This document shows positions 1 through 6,236 of a DNA stretch of 6,236 nucleotides, piece by piece. The stretch is taken from positions 1 to 6,236 of the forward strand of contig CAMWWS010000174.1 in the NCBI GenBank assembly GCA_947178085.1, read 5' to 3'. The notes below the pieces were generated by a model. The model did no database searches. It saw nothing but the letters and a program-made list of their open reading frames with translations, and had not been told where the DNA came from. This DNA comes from an uncultured Lachnospiraceae bacterium (GTDB lineage Bacteria; Bacillota_A; Clostridia; Lachnospirales; Lachnospiraceae). A program made the position numbers and the translations under genes. Within the stretch, counting starts at the first letter, position 1, and every line of letters starts with the position of its first letter.

Positions 1-26
1 GTTTTTTGTAACTCTAACTTATTCAT
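1..26 (-). CDS. 5' end of an unidentified gene (truncated by window edge)
   Basis: Read on the minus strand, a perfect AGGAGG ribosome binding site (complement of 33-38) lies six bases before an ATG (complement of 24-26). The frame stays open to the window edge and encodes MNKLELQK. An in-frame GTG two codons upstream (GTG ACG ATG) sits too close to the AGGAGG to be the likelier start. Eight residues are too few to assign a family. The gene is divergent from the DUF885 gene and shares its upstream region with it. The start call rests on the strong ribosome binding site and on a good promoter candidate at 95-123. Confidence 0.6.
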
Positions 27-32
27 CGTCAC

Positions 33-38
33 CCTCCT
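33..38 (-). promoter_or_regulatory. Ribosome binding site of the left-edge gene
   Basis: AGGAGG on the minus strand with a six-base spacer to the ATG at 24-26. It is the strongest Shine-Dalgarno match in the window and the main evidence that a gene begins at the left edge. Confidence 0.7.
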
Positions 39-79
39 AAATATTTTTTCATCATGCAAATATTATCACAATGCACAAT

Positions 80-109
80 ATGACACTACTTAAAATTTTA
101 ATGTATATT
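80..109 (+). promoter_or_regulatory. Candidate promoter for the DUF885 gene
   Basis: On the plus strand, ATGACA (80-85, 5/6 to TTGACA) and TATATT (104-109, 5/6 to TATAAT) are separated by 18 bp. This implies a start near 116 and a leader of about 125 bases. It overlaps the oppositely directed candidate at 95-123. A weaker alternative nearer the gene is TTGCAT (181-186) with TATATT (206-211), but its 19-bp spacer is long. The two cannot be ranked with certainty from sequence. Confidence 0.3.
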
Positions 110-123
110 GGTATAAAAGTCAA
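95..123 (-). promoter_or_regulatory. Candidate sigma-A-type promoter for the left-edge gene
   Basis: On the minus strand, TTGACT (complement of 118-123, 5/6 to TTGACA) is followed by exactly 17 bp and then TAAAAT (complement of 95-100, 5/6 to TATAAT). Transcription would begin near position 88 and leave a leader of about 60 bases before the ATG at 26. Match and spacing are good, but the region is AT-rich, so chance matches are possible. Confidence 0.5.
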
Positions 124-242
124 ATAGAACTATCGGCATAAGAAGACATATGTTTCTTTAATAACTTATCAGCCTTAATATTGCATGACTTACCGATTTT
201 AGGCATATATTGAACTAAAATCATCATAAGCAGGTCGCCCAT

Positions 243-245
243 TTG
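243..245 (+). promoter_or_regulatory. TTG start codon with weak ribosome binding site
   Basis: TTG is the only start codon between the in-frame stop at 216-218 and the signal-anchor coding sequence. The only Shine-Dalgarno-like bases are AGGT at 232-235, seven bases away. A TTG start with a poor site suggests low translation, in contrast to the strong sites of the three minus-strand starts seen here. Confidence 0.6.
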
Positions 246-2093
246 AAAAAAAAGCTTTCCCCTAAACAATTGCTCGGAGCAGTTATACTATTGCTCTTTT
301 TTATCTTATTAACAGTTTTCCTTTACAGCAAGTTCAATGAAGATGCCAGATTCGAAAAATTTACGGAAGAATTGTTCAAATCAGAGCTGTGTTCCAATCC
401 TATCAATCTGCACTATACGTTATCGGACGCATCCAAATACGGAATTGATGAAAGCTCTGTCTCTCTCCCTATATATCATGCGGGAGAAGCTCTTGAAAAT
501 ATGGACAAAGCAAATGATGTTCTGATTTCATTACAAAAATTTCATCCGGAAAAACTTTCCTCTGTAAACCAGTACACTTACATACTTTTATCTTCATACC
601 TGACTGCATCTAAGGAGAGTTCTTCATATCCTTATTATGACGAACCGCTCTCTCCTTCTTCCGGTATCCAGTCCGGTCTTCCGTTACTGCTTTCGGAATA
701 TCGGATATCATCTGTTGCCGACATAAAGAATTATCTGTCTATTCTGTCACAGATTCCTTCTTATCTGGAAGGTATCATACTTTATGAGCAGGAAAAAGCC
801 GATCACGGCCTCTTTATGTCAGATGCTTCCGTCAATAAGGTAATAGACCAGTGTGTTACGCTGATGAATCCGCAACAGCTTGAATCCGGCAGTCATTTTC
901 TGGAAACTACTTTTGCTCAGCGCCTGGACAATTTGATGGCAAAAGGAATTATAAACGAATCTGAAAAGCAGGCGTGGCAGTCGGAAAATAATCGTCTGCT
1001 TTCAACAATTGTAGCCCCTGCCTATGATAAGCTGGCTGACGAATTGACATTATTAAAAGGCAGCGGAACTAACCCGCAAGGGCTTGCATACTACTCCGAC
1101 GGCAAGGAATACTATCAGGCCAGCTTACGCCTTAAAACCGGCTCTTATCGCAGTATACAGGAAATAAAAGAAATGTTGGCATCGGATTTTGAAAAAAATT
1201 ACCCATCATTGATTTTATTGTTTCAGAAGCAGCCTAACTTAACCTATCTGCTTACAGATAACGATACTTCCTTTCCCGAACTTTCTCCGGATGATATGCT
1301 GCTAAAGCTTCAATCCATGATAGCGGAAGATTATCCCGCTATTATATCCATGCAGGAGAATTCTGCAAACAGCAGTCAGTCAGAAGAACAATCTGTCAGA
1401 TGTAGCGTCAAGTATGTAGATGAATACCTCGCTCCGTATTCCGCTCCCGCATTTTACCTGACGCCGCCCATTGACGATGCAAGCGAAAATATCATCTATA
1501 TTAACCCTTTGGATACTGCGGAGGGTCTTACTCTTTTTACAACCCTTGCACACGAGGGGTATCCGGGTCATCTCTATCAGACTGTATACCACCAGAATTA
1601 TCTGCAGGCGGCTAATGCCTGTCCTCTCCATAGTATTCTGCAATATGGCGGATATGTGGAAGGCTGGGCAATGTATGTGGAACTGAATTCATATGATTAT
1701 GCCATCCGCCTGACTAAGGATGCGCACCCCGAAACAGAATCACGGTATCTGGCGGAGAAGCTTAACAGGAAAATTCAACTGTGCCTCTATTCACTGCTTG
1801 ATATCATCATCCATTATGAAGGAGCATCTTATGAAAGAGTGAATACGATTCTATCTGCAATAGGATTTACAGATGAAGAAAATATACGCGATATATACGA
1901 ATATATCATTGAAGAACCTTGTAATTATCCGAAATATTATTTGGGATATCTGGAAATAGAAGCATTGAAACGCAATGCGAAAACACTCTGGGGCGATTCA
2001 TATACGCCATACCGGTTCCATACCTTCATGCTTGATAACGGACCGGCGGACTTCAGAACGCTTGACAGACTGCTTATGCTTACACATGCCTGA
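243..2093 (+). CDS. DUF885 family putative zinc metallohydrolase, membrane-anchored
   Basis: This 616-residue protein belongs by its motifs to the DUF885 family, which is of uncertain function and has peptidase-like metal-binding motifs. Residues 1-9 are basic (MKKK) and 10-28 are a hydrophobic signal or anchor segment. No lipobox cysteine is seen, so the bulk is probably extracytoplasmic and tethered or cleaved. The family signature HEGYPGH is at 437-443, with His437 and His443 as likely metal ligands and Glu438 as likely general base. GYVEGWAMYVE at 470-480 holds Glu473, a probable further ligand. The C-terminal family blocks are also present: the YYLGYLEIE stretch at 565-573 and FHTFMLDNGPADF at 592-604. 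Length is normal for the family and the ORF is intact. The start is TTG at 243: an in-frame TAA at 216 precludes anything longer, and the next ATG (residue 87) would remove the signal segment. A weak AGGT lies seven bases upstream. The gene has its own upstream region and converges on the ABC genes. Substrate is unknown; peptidase activity is inferred from motifs only. Confidence 0.85.
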   Translation: MKKKLSPKQLLGAVILLLFFILLTVFLYSKFNEDARFEKFTEELFKSELCSNPINLHYTLSDASKYGIDESSVSLPIYHAGEALENMDKANDVLISLQKFHPEKLSSVNQYTYILLSSYLTASKESSSYPYYDEPLSPSSGIQSGLPLLLSEYRISSVADIKNYLSILSQIPSYLEGIILYEQEKADHGLFMSDASVNKVIDQCVTLMNPQQLESGSHFLETTFAQRLDNLMAKGIINESEKQAWQSENNRLLSTIVAPAYDKLADELTLLKGSGTNPQGLAYYSDGKEYYQASLRLKTGSYRSIQEIKEMLASDFEKNYPSLILLFQKQPNLTYLLTDNDTSFPELSPDDMLLKLQSMIAEDYPAIISMQENSANSSQSEEQSVRCSVKYVDEYLAPYSAPAFYLTPPIDDASENIIYINPLDTAEGLTLFTTLAHEGYPGHLYQTVYHQNYLQAANACPLHSILQYGGYVEGWAMYVELNSYDYAIRLTKDAHPETESRYLAEKLNRKIQLCLYSLLDIIIHYEGASYERVNTILSAIGFTDEENIRDIYEYIIEEPCNYPKYYLGYLEIEALKRNAKTLWGDSYTPYRFHTFMLDNGPADFRTLDRLLMLTHA

Positions 2094-2127
2094 AGTTGAT
2101 ATTATCCCAAATATTTACAATAAATGT

Positions 2128-2155
2128 AATGGCGGAGATTTAACGCCCCGCCATT
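2128..2155. terminator. Bidirectional terminator between convergent genes
   Basis: A perfect 8-bp inverted repeat, AATGGCGG (2128-2135) and CCGCCATT (2148-2155), encloses a 12-base loop. It lies 34 bases after the DUF885 stop and 5 bases beyond the permease stop. On the plus strand it is followed by the T-rich CCTTGTTATTCTATT, and on the minus strand by ACATTTATTG. Neither tail is a clean U-run, but the position between two converging genes strongly suits a shared terminator. Confidence 0.7.
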
Positions 2156-2160
2156 CCTTG

Positions 2161-5100
2161 TTATTCTATTGATTTCAAAGATTCCGCCATATTGATTTTT
2201 TCCAATTTAAAAAACATGATGCCATTTACAAACATTGCAAAAGCAAAGGTAAATATCAGGCTGAGTAAATAGCTCATAGGAGTTATGATCGTTTTGAAGG
2301 AAACCATGTCAATTTGGACATTATACATAACAAACTGATGCAGCCATTTGCCGAGCAACAGTCCCACAAGCGCACCAAAAGCTGTCAATATCAGGTTTTC
2401 ACGGAAAACATAATCCGCAGTTTCTTTTGCATAAAACCCAAGTACCTTTATGGTCGCTATCTCTCTGATTCTTTCAGTTATATTGATATTGGTCAGGTTA
2501 TACAGGACAATGAATGCAAGACTTCCCGCACATGCTATGATAAGGGCGATAATGTAATTCATATTATCCATCATACCTGACACTCTTTCACGCATATCCC
2601 GAATAACGGAAACAGAAAGTACATTGCCCATATCGGAAATACGCGCCGCCGCCTCATGGATATCGGCTCCTTCTTTCACAATCGCATATGCGCTCTTATA
2701 CTCCGGCTCCCTGCCAAGCTGCGCCTCATAAACATCTTTACTGATATAAATATAATTATAAACAAAGTTTTCACAAATAGCGGATATAGTGACCTCCAAA
2801 CTGTTCATATCGTTATCTCTTAAAATAACTTTATCTCCCACTGTAATCCCCAGATTTTCTGCCATCTTGGCAGTGAGAACCGCTTTATCTCCCGACGGAT
2901 AAGAAATCGCTTCGCCAGTCTGCGTATGAAGGCTTATAAAATCACCGATTTCCTCTGCATTTTGAGCAATCTCCATATATACGGATTTAGTCTTTCCTGC
3001 ATAATCCATATCTACGCTTTCTTCATAACGATAAGTAATCTTATCAAGAATATCATCGGTCTTCTCTGCTATCGCGGCTGCATCCGAATCCTGAACGGAA
3101 TCCGTAAAAGTAATTCCGATATCAAATATCTGAACTTCGTCATACTGCAGCTCAGCAATATTTGTCACAGAATCATTGATTCCGAAACCTGTCACAAGAA
3201 GCGCCGTACAACCGCTGATACCAAGTATCATCATGAAAAATCTTTTTTTATACCGTACAATATTACGTGCTGATACCTTATGTAAAAACTTCATCCTGTT
3301 CCAGATGAAAGTAATCTTCTCTAAGAATATCCTCTTACCGTTTTTGGGAGCCTTCGGACGGATCAGGTCTGCCGGCACACTGTATAATTCGTACTTGCAG
3401 GAGAAATATACCGCGCCTACGGAGCAAAGAAGCGCTGCTGCAAGTGAAAAAAACGCAATTTTAAGGTGGATGACATATTTGATTGAAGGCATATTATACA
3501 TAATACTGTACCCTTCCCAAATTACCTTCGGGAAAAGCCATGAGCCGACAGCACAGCCAATTACGGCGCCGACAGTCGCGGCGCTCCCGGCATAAAATAA
3601 AAATTTAGCCATAATGGTTCCGTTTTTATAACCAAGAGCCTTTAATATCCCAATCTGAGTCCGCTGTTCCTCCACCATCCTATTCATGGTAGTCATACAT
3701 ACCAACGCCGCCACCAGAAAGAAGAATACCGGGAATACAACGGCAATCGCCGCTACGATTTCGGAATCACTCTCATAGCAGACATAGCCGATATTTGTAT
3801 TTCTGGTCAGCACATAATAGTCCGGCTCTTCAATATCATCAAGCTCAGCCTGCGCATCATCAATCTTCTTTTGAGCATCGGCTACTTCTTCATCAAATTC
3901 AGCCTTTGCATCTTCATATTCCTTTTTGGCATTTGCAATCTCTTCTTTAGCGGTTAAGATATCTTCCTTAGCGGTTGAAATATCCTCTTTTGATGTAGTA
4001 AGTTTCTCCTTTGCTTCATTAAGCTCCCTCTCACCCGCCAGAAGCTCAGCTTCATTTTCCGATATTTCGGTTCTTGCCGACTCTATCTGTTCTTTTCCTG
4101 CCTGAATCTGAAGCATACCGGCTTGATACTGTTCTACAGGCATCATATCCGCCATTGCAAGAAGCTGTGCTTCCCGCTCATTCAATTCGGCCTCCTGTTC
4201 AGCTAACATATCTTTTGCCTGCTGAATCTCCCTTTTTCCATCGGCGATTTCCTGCTCATGACTGGCGATTTCCTGTTCGCCGTCAGTTATTTCCTGTTCA
4301 CCGTCAGCGATTTCCTGTTCGCCGTCGGCTATTTCCTGTTCGCCGTCAGCGATTTCCTTTGAAGCCGAATCCAGTTCCTCCTGTGCTTCTGCTTTCTTAT
4401 CATCAAGCTCTGTCTGCGCATCATCAATTTTTTCCTGCGCTTCTTCGATAAGACCATCATATCTTGCCTGAACGAGTTCTTCCGTCTTATCTTCTATTTC
4501 ACCCTGAATCGCGTCAATATAATCTTCATACTCATCCGTATAAACATCATACTTCTGCATCATTGTCAGGTATATGCCCGTGAGATAGTCGCAGTCAAAC
4601 GATTCTTTCGGCACGCAGATGTATGCCGCAATTTTTCCGTCTCCTATAGAAGTCGTACCTCTTTCAAAATTTATATAACATGGAGACTGTACGATACCGA
4701 CTATCGTATATACAGTATTACTAAACATCTCCAACGTATCTTCGTCATTGCTGTCAGTAACCGTGATACGTGAGCCAATTGCCGATTCACCCGCAATATT
4801 GGCATCAATAACACATTCATTTGCGCTCTGCGGCAGCCTTCCTGCCGTCACTACAACCTGATTAATATTTTCCGGCACAGTAAAAATTTTAAATGCAGAC
4901 TCATTCCCGCCTTCTAAAGAACATAGCGCATCAACGGATATAATACCTTCCGCGTCTGCCACTTCTTCCATTGCCGACAATTCTTCCACATCTTCCTGTG
5001 TAAAACCTATGGTTGACAACAAATTAAAATCAAAGAAATTTGTATCACTCAGATAATCATTCTCCGTTGCTATCATAGCCGGAGTAGTCATTTTAAGTCC

Positions 5101-5205
5101 CACATAAAGGGCCACTCCCAGCATCACGATTGCCAGGATTGCCAGATACCGCCCCAGACTGCCTTTTATCTCCCTGATAGTTGTTTTTATCATTGAACTG
5201 CTCAT
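2161..5205 (-). CDS. FtsX-like ABC transporter permease with long extracytoplasmic coiled-coil hairpin
   Basis: This 1014-residue membrane subunit pairs with the ATPase encoded just upstream. Eight membrane segments are visible at about 19-39, 482-506, 535-557, 583-603, 656-676, 883-905, 936-957 and 977-999. This is the duplicated 4+4 FtsX/MacB/LolE layout. Two cytoplasmic coupling loops resemble each other: RTQIGILKALGY (515-526) and REIATIKVLGF (914-924). Two extracytoplasmic domains follow TM1 (about 40-225) and TM5 (about 677-882); the second has the MacB-PCD-like LGITVGDKVIL (785-795). The first domain leads into an acidic helical region (about 228-458) with a probable turn near MADMMPVEQY (351-360), predicting an antiparallel coiled-coil hairpin. 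Residues 284-325 are tandem EIADGEQ-type heptads. The start at 5205 has AAGGAG seven to eight bases upstream; a second ATG four codons later is less well placed. The family acts by ATP-driven conformational change, as in FtsEX and MacB. Substrate or partner is unknown, but the stalk suggests action at or through the cell wall (inference). Confidence 0.9.
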   Translation of the reverse strand: MSSSMIKTTIREIKGSLGRYLAILAIVMLGVALYVGLKMTTPAMIATENDYLSDTNFFDFNLLSTIGFTQEDVEELSAMEEVADAEGIISVDALCSLEGGNESAFKIFTVPENINQVVVTAGRLPQSANECVIDANIAGESAIGSRITVTDSNDEDTLEMFSNTVYTIVGIVQSPCYINFERGTTSIGDGKIAAYICVPKESFDCDYLTGIYLTMMQKYDVYTDEYEDYIDAIQGEIEDKTEELVQARYDGLIEEAQEKIDDAQTELDDKKAEAQEELDSASKEIADGEQEIADGEQEIADGEQEITDGEQEIASHEQEIADGKREIQQAKDMLAEQEAELNEREAQLLAMADMMPVEQYQAGMLQIQAGKEQIESARTEISENEAELLAGERELNEAKEKLTTSKEDISTAKEDILTAKEEIANAKKEYEDAKAEFDEEVADAQKKIDDAQAELDDIEEPDYYVLTRNTNIGYVCYESDSEIVAAIAVVFPVFFFLVAALVCMTTMNRMVEEQRTQIGILKALGYKNGTIMAKFLFYAGSAATVGAVIGCAVGSWLFPKVIWEGYSIMYNMPSIKYVIHLKIAFFSLAAALLCSVGAVYFSCKYELYSVPADLIRPKAPKNGKRIFLEKITFIWNRMKFLHKVSARNIVRYKKRFFMMILGISGCTALLVTGFGINDSVTNIAELQYDEVQIFDIGITFTDSVQDSDAAAIAEKTDDILDKITYRYEESVDMDYAGKTKSVYMEIAQNAEEIGDFISLHTQTGEAISYPSGDKAVLTAKMAENLGITVGDKVILRDNDMNSLEVTISAICENFVYNYIYISKDVYEAQLGREPEYKSAYAIVKEGADIHEAAARISDMGNVLSVSVIRDMRERVSGMMDNMNYIIALIIACAGSLAFIVLYNLTNINITERIREIATIKVLGFYAKETADYVFRENLILTAFGALVGLLLGKWLHQFVMYNVQIDMVSFKTIITPMSYLLSLIFTFAFAMFVNGIMFFKLEKINMAESLKSIE
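3892..3996 (-). repeat. Degenerate heptad repeats in the returning helix of the coiled coil
   Basis: Permease residues 404-438 form a second set of heptads: TSKEDIS, TAKEDIL, TAKEEIA, NAKKEYE and DAKAEFD. They are recognisable at DNA level in the first two or three units but more diverged than the EIADGEQ array. They lie on the far side of the predicted turn and would pack against the first helix. Confidence 0.7.
4231..4356 (-). repeat. Six tandem 21-bp repeats encoding EIADGEQ-type heptads
   Basis: Six consecutive 21-bp units encode EIADGEQ, EIADGEQ, EIADGEQ, EITDGEQ, EIASHEQ and EIADGKR (permease residues 284-325). A degenerate seventh, EIQQAKD, follows. On the plus strand the units begin at 4336, 4315, 4294, 4273, 4252 and 4231. 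The first four are nearly identical in DNA: the second, third and fourth differ from the first at only two, one and two bases. All but one of those changes are silent. The unit length is one coiled-coil heptad, so gain or loss of a unit would keep both frame and helix register. Confidence 0.95.
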
Positions 5206-5212
5206 TTAGCCG

Positions 5213-5219
5213 ACTCCTT
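5213..5219 (-). promoter_or_regulatory. Ribosome binding site of the permease gene
   Basis: AAGGAGT on the minus strand, seven bases before the ATG at 5203-5205. It supports this start over the internal ATG at residue 5. Confidence 0.8.
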
Positions 5220-5223
5220 GTAT

Positions 5224-5248
5224 CTTACGCTCATATCTGTAAGAGCGT
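5224..5248 (-). other. Two overlapping alternative hairpins in the ATPase-permease gap
   Basis: Within the 56-bp gap, two short stems share bases and so exclude each other. ACGCTC (5227-5232) pairs with GAGCGT (5243-5248), and CTTAC (5224-5228) pairs with GTAAG (5239-5243). Each has a loop of about ten bases. The structure lies just upstream of the permease ribosome binding site in the mRNA. The stems are short and may be accidental. No T-run follows, so it is not a standard terminator. Confidence 0.35.
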
Positions 5249-5261
5249 TAATCAAATATGA

Positions 5262-5966
5262 TTACCATTCGATTTCTTCTACGGGAACAATATGTTCATT
5301 CATTTCGATTTTTTTCACAGTTCCGCTCTTCACCGTGATTATCCTGTCCGCCATCGCCGTTAACGCCTGATTATGAGTAATAACAACAACTGTCACGCCC
5401 TCATTCCTACAGGTGTCCTGCAATAATTTTAAAACAGCCTTTCCCGTATTATAGTCCAATGCTCCGGTCGGCTCGTCACATAACAAAAGCTTAGGATTCT
5501 TGGCTAACGCCCTCGCAATCGCTACCCTCTGCTGTTCTCCGCCGGATAACTGCGCCGGAAAATTTCCCGCCCGGTCTTTTAAGCCTACCATCTCCAGAAC
5601 TGTCATCGCATCCAGAGGGTCTTTACAAATCTGTGCAGCCAGCTCTACATTCTCTAGCGCAGTCAGATTCTGTACCAGATTATAGAACTGAAAAACGAAA
5701 CCGATATCGTACCGCCTGTAGGATGTAAGTTTCTTGCTGTTATAAGCCGAAATCTCTTCTCCATCAAGAAGAACTTGTCCTGATGAGAGAGAATCCATAC
5801 CGCCTAATATATTAAGAATCGTCGTTTTTCCGGCACCGGAGGCACCTACCACGACGCAGAATTCTCCCTTTTCAATCGTGAAATTTACACCTTTCAGGGC
5901 TTCTATATCCACCTCACCCATATGATATGTCTTTCCTACATTCTTAAATTCTACAAATGCACTCAT
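5262..5966 (-). CDS. ABC transporter ATP-binding protein, MacB/LolD/FtsE type
   Basis: A complete 234-residue cytoplasmic ATPase that would dimerise and power the adjacent FtsX-like permease. All nucleotide-binding motifs are present and intact: a likely A-loop Tyr14, Walker A GASGAGKT (41-48), Q-loop Gln93 in VFQFYNL, signature LSGGEQQ (140-146), Walker B LLLCDE (160-165) with catalytic Glu165, D-loop GALD (168-171) and H-loop His198. The stretch [16 protein letters not shown] (92-107) is typical of the MacB/LolD/FtsE subfamily, which matches the partner type. Length is normal. The ATG at 5964-5966 is preceded by GAGGAG at a spacing of about six bases. The stop lies 56 bp before the permease start, so the two are almost certainly co-transcribed. 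The 12-residue tail after 222 ([12 protein letters not shown]) is acidic and outside the catalytic core. Confidence 0.95.
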   Translation of the reverse strand: MSAFVEFKNVGKTYHMGEVDIEALKGVNFTIEKGEFCVVVGASGAGKTTILNILGGMDSLSSGQVLLDGEEISAYNSKKLTSYRRYDIGFVFQFYNLVQNLTALENVELAAQICKDPLDAMTVLEMVGLKDRAGNFPAQLSGGEQQRVAIARALAKNPKLLLCDEPTGALDYNTGKAVLKLLQDTCRNEGVTVVVITHNQALTAMADRIITVKSGTVKKIEMNEHIVPVEEIEW

Positions 5967-5970
5967 CTCT

Positions 5971-5979
5971 GCTCCTCTT
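5971..5979 (-). promoter_or_regulatory. Ribosome binding site of the ATPase gene
   Basis: AGAGGAGC on the minus strand, about six bases before the ATG at 5964-5966. It confirms the chosen start. Confidence 0.75.
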
Positions 5980-6014
5980 TTTTACTCTTCTTCCTTCGCT
6001 CTTAACATTATCAT

Positions 6015-6043
6015 ATTTTAACAGGCTCACATAAGCTTTGCAA
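6015..6043 (-). promoter_or_regulatory. Candidate promoter for the ATPase-permease operon
   Basis: On the minus strand, TTGCAA (complement of 6038-6043, 4/6 to TTGACA) is followed by exactly 17 bp and then TAAAAT (complement of 6015-6020, 5/6 to TATAAT). Transcription would start near 6008, giving a leader of about 40 bases before the ATPase ATG. The -35 box lies inside the last codons of spmB. No terminator hairpin separates spmB from the ATPase, so read-through from spmB is also possible. Confidence 0.4.
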
Positions 6044-6236
6044 GCATAATGCTTGCGATAACTCCCGACATTGTTGCCAAAACCGCTCCTGCAAGCGTAT
6101 ATCTTGTCTTCGTGACTTTTGCCGCCATAAAGTATACCGACATCGTATAAAAAACTGTCTCAGTGCAGCTTGTCATTATAGAAGTTGTCATCCCAATCAA
6201 AGAATCCGGTCCGTGGTTTTTAAATATATCCAACAC
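6027..6236 (-). CDS. spmB: Spore maturation protein B, C-terminal part (5' end outside window)
   Basis: The last 69 codons of a membrane protein that resembles the C-terminus of SpmB, a nucleoside-recognition (Gate) domain protein. With SpmA it is needed for proper dehydration and heat resistance of the spore core in Bacillus-type sporulation. Recognisable are NHGPDSLIG (7-15 of the visible part), the run CTETVFYTMSVYF (24-36) and a final hydrophobic segment (about 47-67) that ends close to the TGA stop, as in the family. Full-length relatives are about 175-180 residues, so roughly 110 are missing beyond the window. The first visible codon, GTG, lies inside the domain and is not the true start. 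The gene lies 60 bp upstream of the ATPase in the same direction. Its presence indicates a spore-forming lineage, or one descended from it. Confidence 0.85.
   Translation of the reverse strand: MLDIFKNHGPDSLIGMTTSIMTSCTETVFYTMSVYFMAAKVTKTRYTLAGAVLATMSGVIASIMLAKLM
6040..6056. promoter_or_regulatory. Perfect 8-1-8 palindrome overlapping the candidate -35 box
   Basis: GCAAGCATAATGCTTGC is a perfect inverted repeat of 8 bp either side of one central base. It lies within the 3' end of spmB and shares 6040-6043 with the proposed -35 box of the ABC operon. Position and symmetry would suit a dimeric repressor operator, for example of TetR type. It is not followed by a T-run on either strand. It also codes for SpmB residues, so coincidence is possible. 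Confidence 0.4.

Larger units (their letters stand above)
27..242. other. Divergent intergenic region
   Basis: This is 216 bp of AT-rich DNA between two divergent genes. It holds the ribosome binding site and promoter candidate of the left-edge gene and one or two weaker promoter candidates for the DUF885 gene. It also holds a short tandem direct repeat, CACAATG CACAATA, at 67-80. No convincing ORF, tRNA-like fold or strong terminator hairpin is visible. The stop codon TAA at 216-218 closes the frame upstream of the DUF885 start. Confidence 0.6.

Noticed and set aside
1380..1643. 87-codon minus-strand ORF
   Set aside because: It is antisense to the DUF885 active-site region, whose conserved motifs fix the plus strand as coding.
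3176..3595. 139-codon plus-strand ORF
   Set aside because: It lies wholly opposite the permease membrane domain, shows no family resemblance, and would need the well-supported minus-strand gene to be wrong.
4231..4356. Tandem repeats as a CRISPR array
   Set aside because: The 21-bp units abut each other with no spacers and stay in frame with a coiled-coil protein.
4074..4451. 125-codon plus-strand ORF with repeated RFPVRRQ-like peptides
   Set aside because: It is the antisense shadow of the EIADGEQ heptad array in the permease. It has no ribosome binding site and no recognisable family.
6040..6056. Palindrome as a transcription terminator after spmB
   Set aside because: It lies inside the coding sequence before the stop, and neither side has a T-run.
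6234..6236. GTG as the start codon of a 69-residue protein
   Set aside because: The following residues match the interior of SpmB, so the gene continues beyond the window edge.

Overview
The window looks like chromosomal DNA of a low-G+C, spore-forming Gram-positive bacterium. Clostridia, perhaps Lachnospiraceae, is the best guess. The reasons are strong AGGAGG-type ribosome binding sites, an AT-rich intergenic region, a TTG start codon, the 3' end of a spore maturation gene (spmB), and an FtsX-type ABC permease carrying a long coiled coil. No RNA gene, insertion sequence, CRISPR array or phage gene is visible.

Layout from left to right. Positions 1-26 are the first codons of an unidentified minus-strand gene that leaves the window. 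A 216-bp AT-rich intergenic region (27-242) then holds two overlapping, oppositely directed promoter candidates. Next, on the plus strand (243-2093), comes a membrane-anchored DUF885-type putative zinc metallohydrolase that starts at TTG. A compact inverted repeat (2128-2155) lies between it and the convergent genes on the right and probably terminates transcription in both directions. The rest of the window is read on the minus strand, from right to left: the 3' end of spmB (6027-6236, cut by the window edge), a MacB/LolD/FtsE-type ABC ATPase (5262-5966), and a 1014-residue FtsX-like permease (2161-5205).

The ATPase and permease are 56 bp apart and clearly form one two-gene unit, with a dimeric cytoplasmic ATPase driving a permease of the MacB/LolE/FtsX superfamily. 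Such systems usually transmit mechanical force to the outside of the membrane instead of moving a small solute. The permease has eight predicted membrane segments, two extracytoplasmic domains, and an acidic antiparallel coiled-coil hairpin of about 230 residues inserted in the first of these. Part of the hairpin is an almost exact tandem heptad repeat (EIADGEQ) that is also repeated at DNA level. A candidate sigma-A-type promoter for the pair lies in the 60 bp after spmB, and its -35 box overlaps a perfect 8-1-8 palindrome inside the last codons of spmB.

The most unusual item is the coiled-coil stalk with its 21-bp repeat array. The system is otherwise recognisable by family, but its substrate or partner cannot be read from this window.
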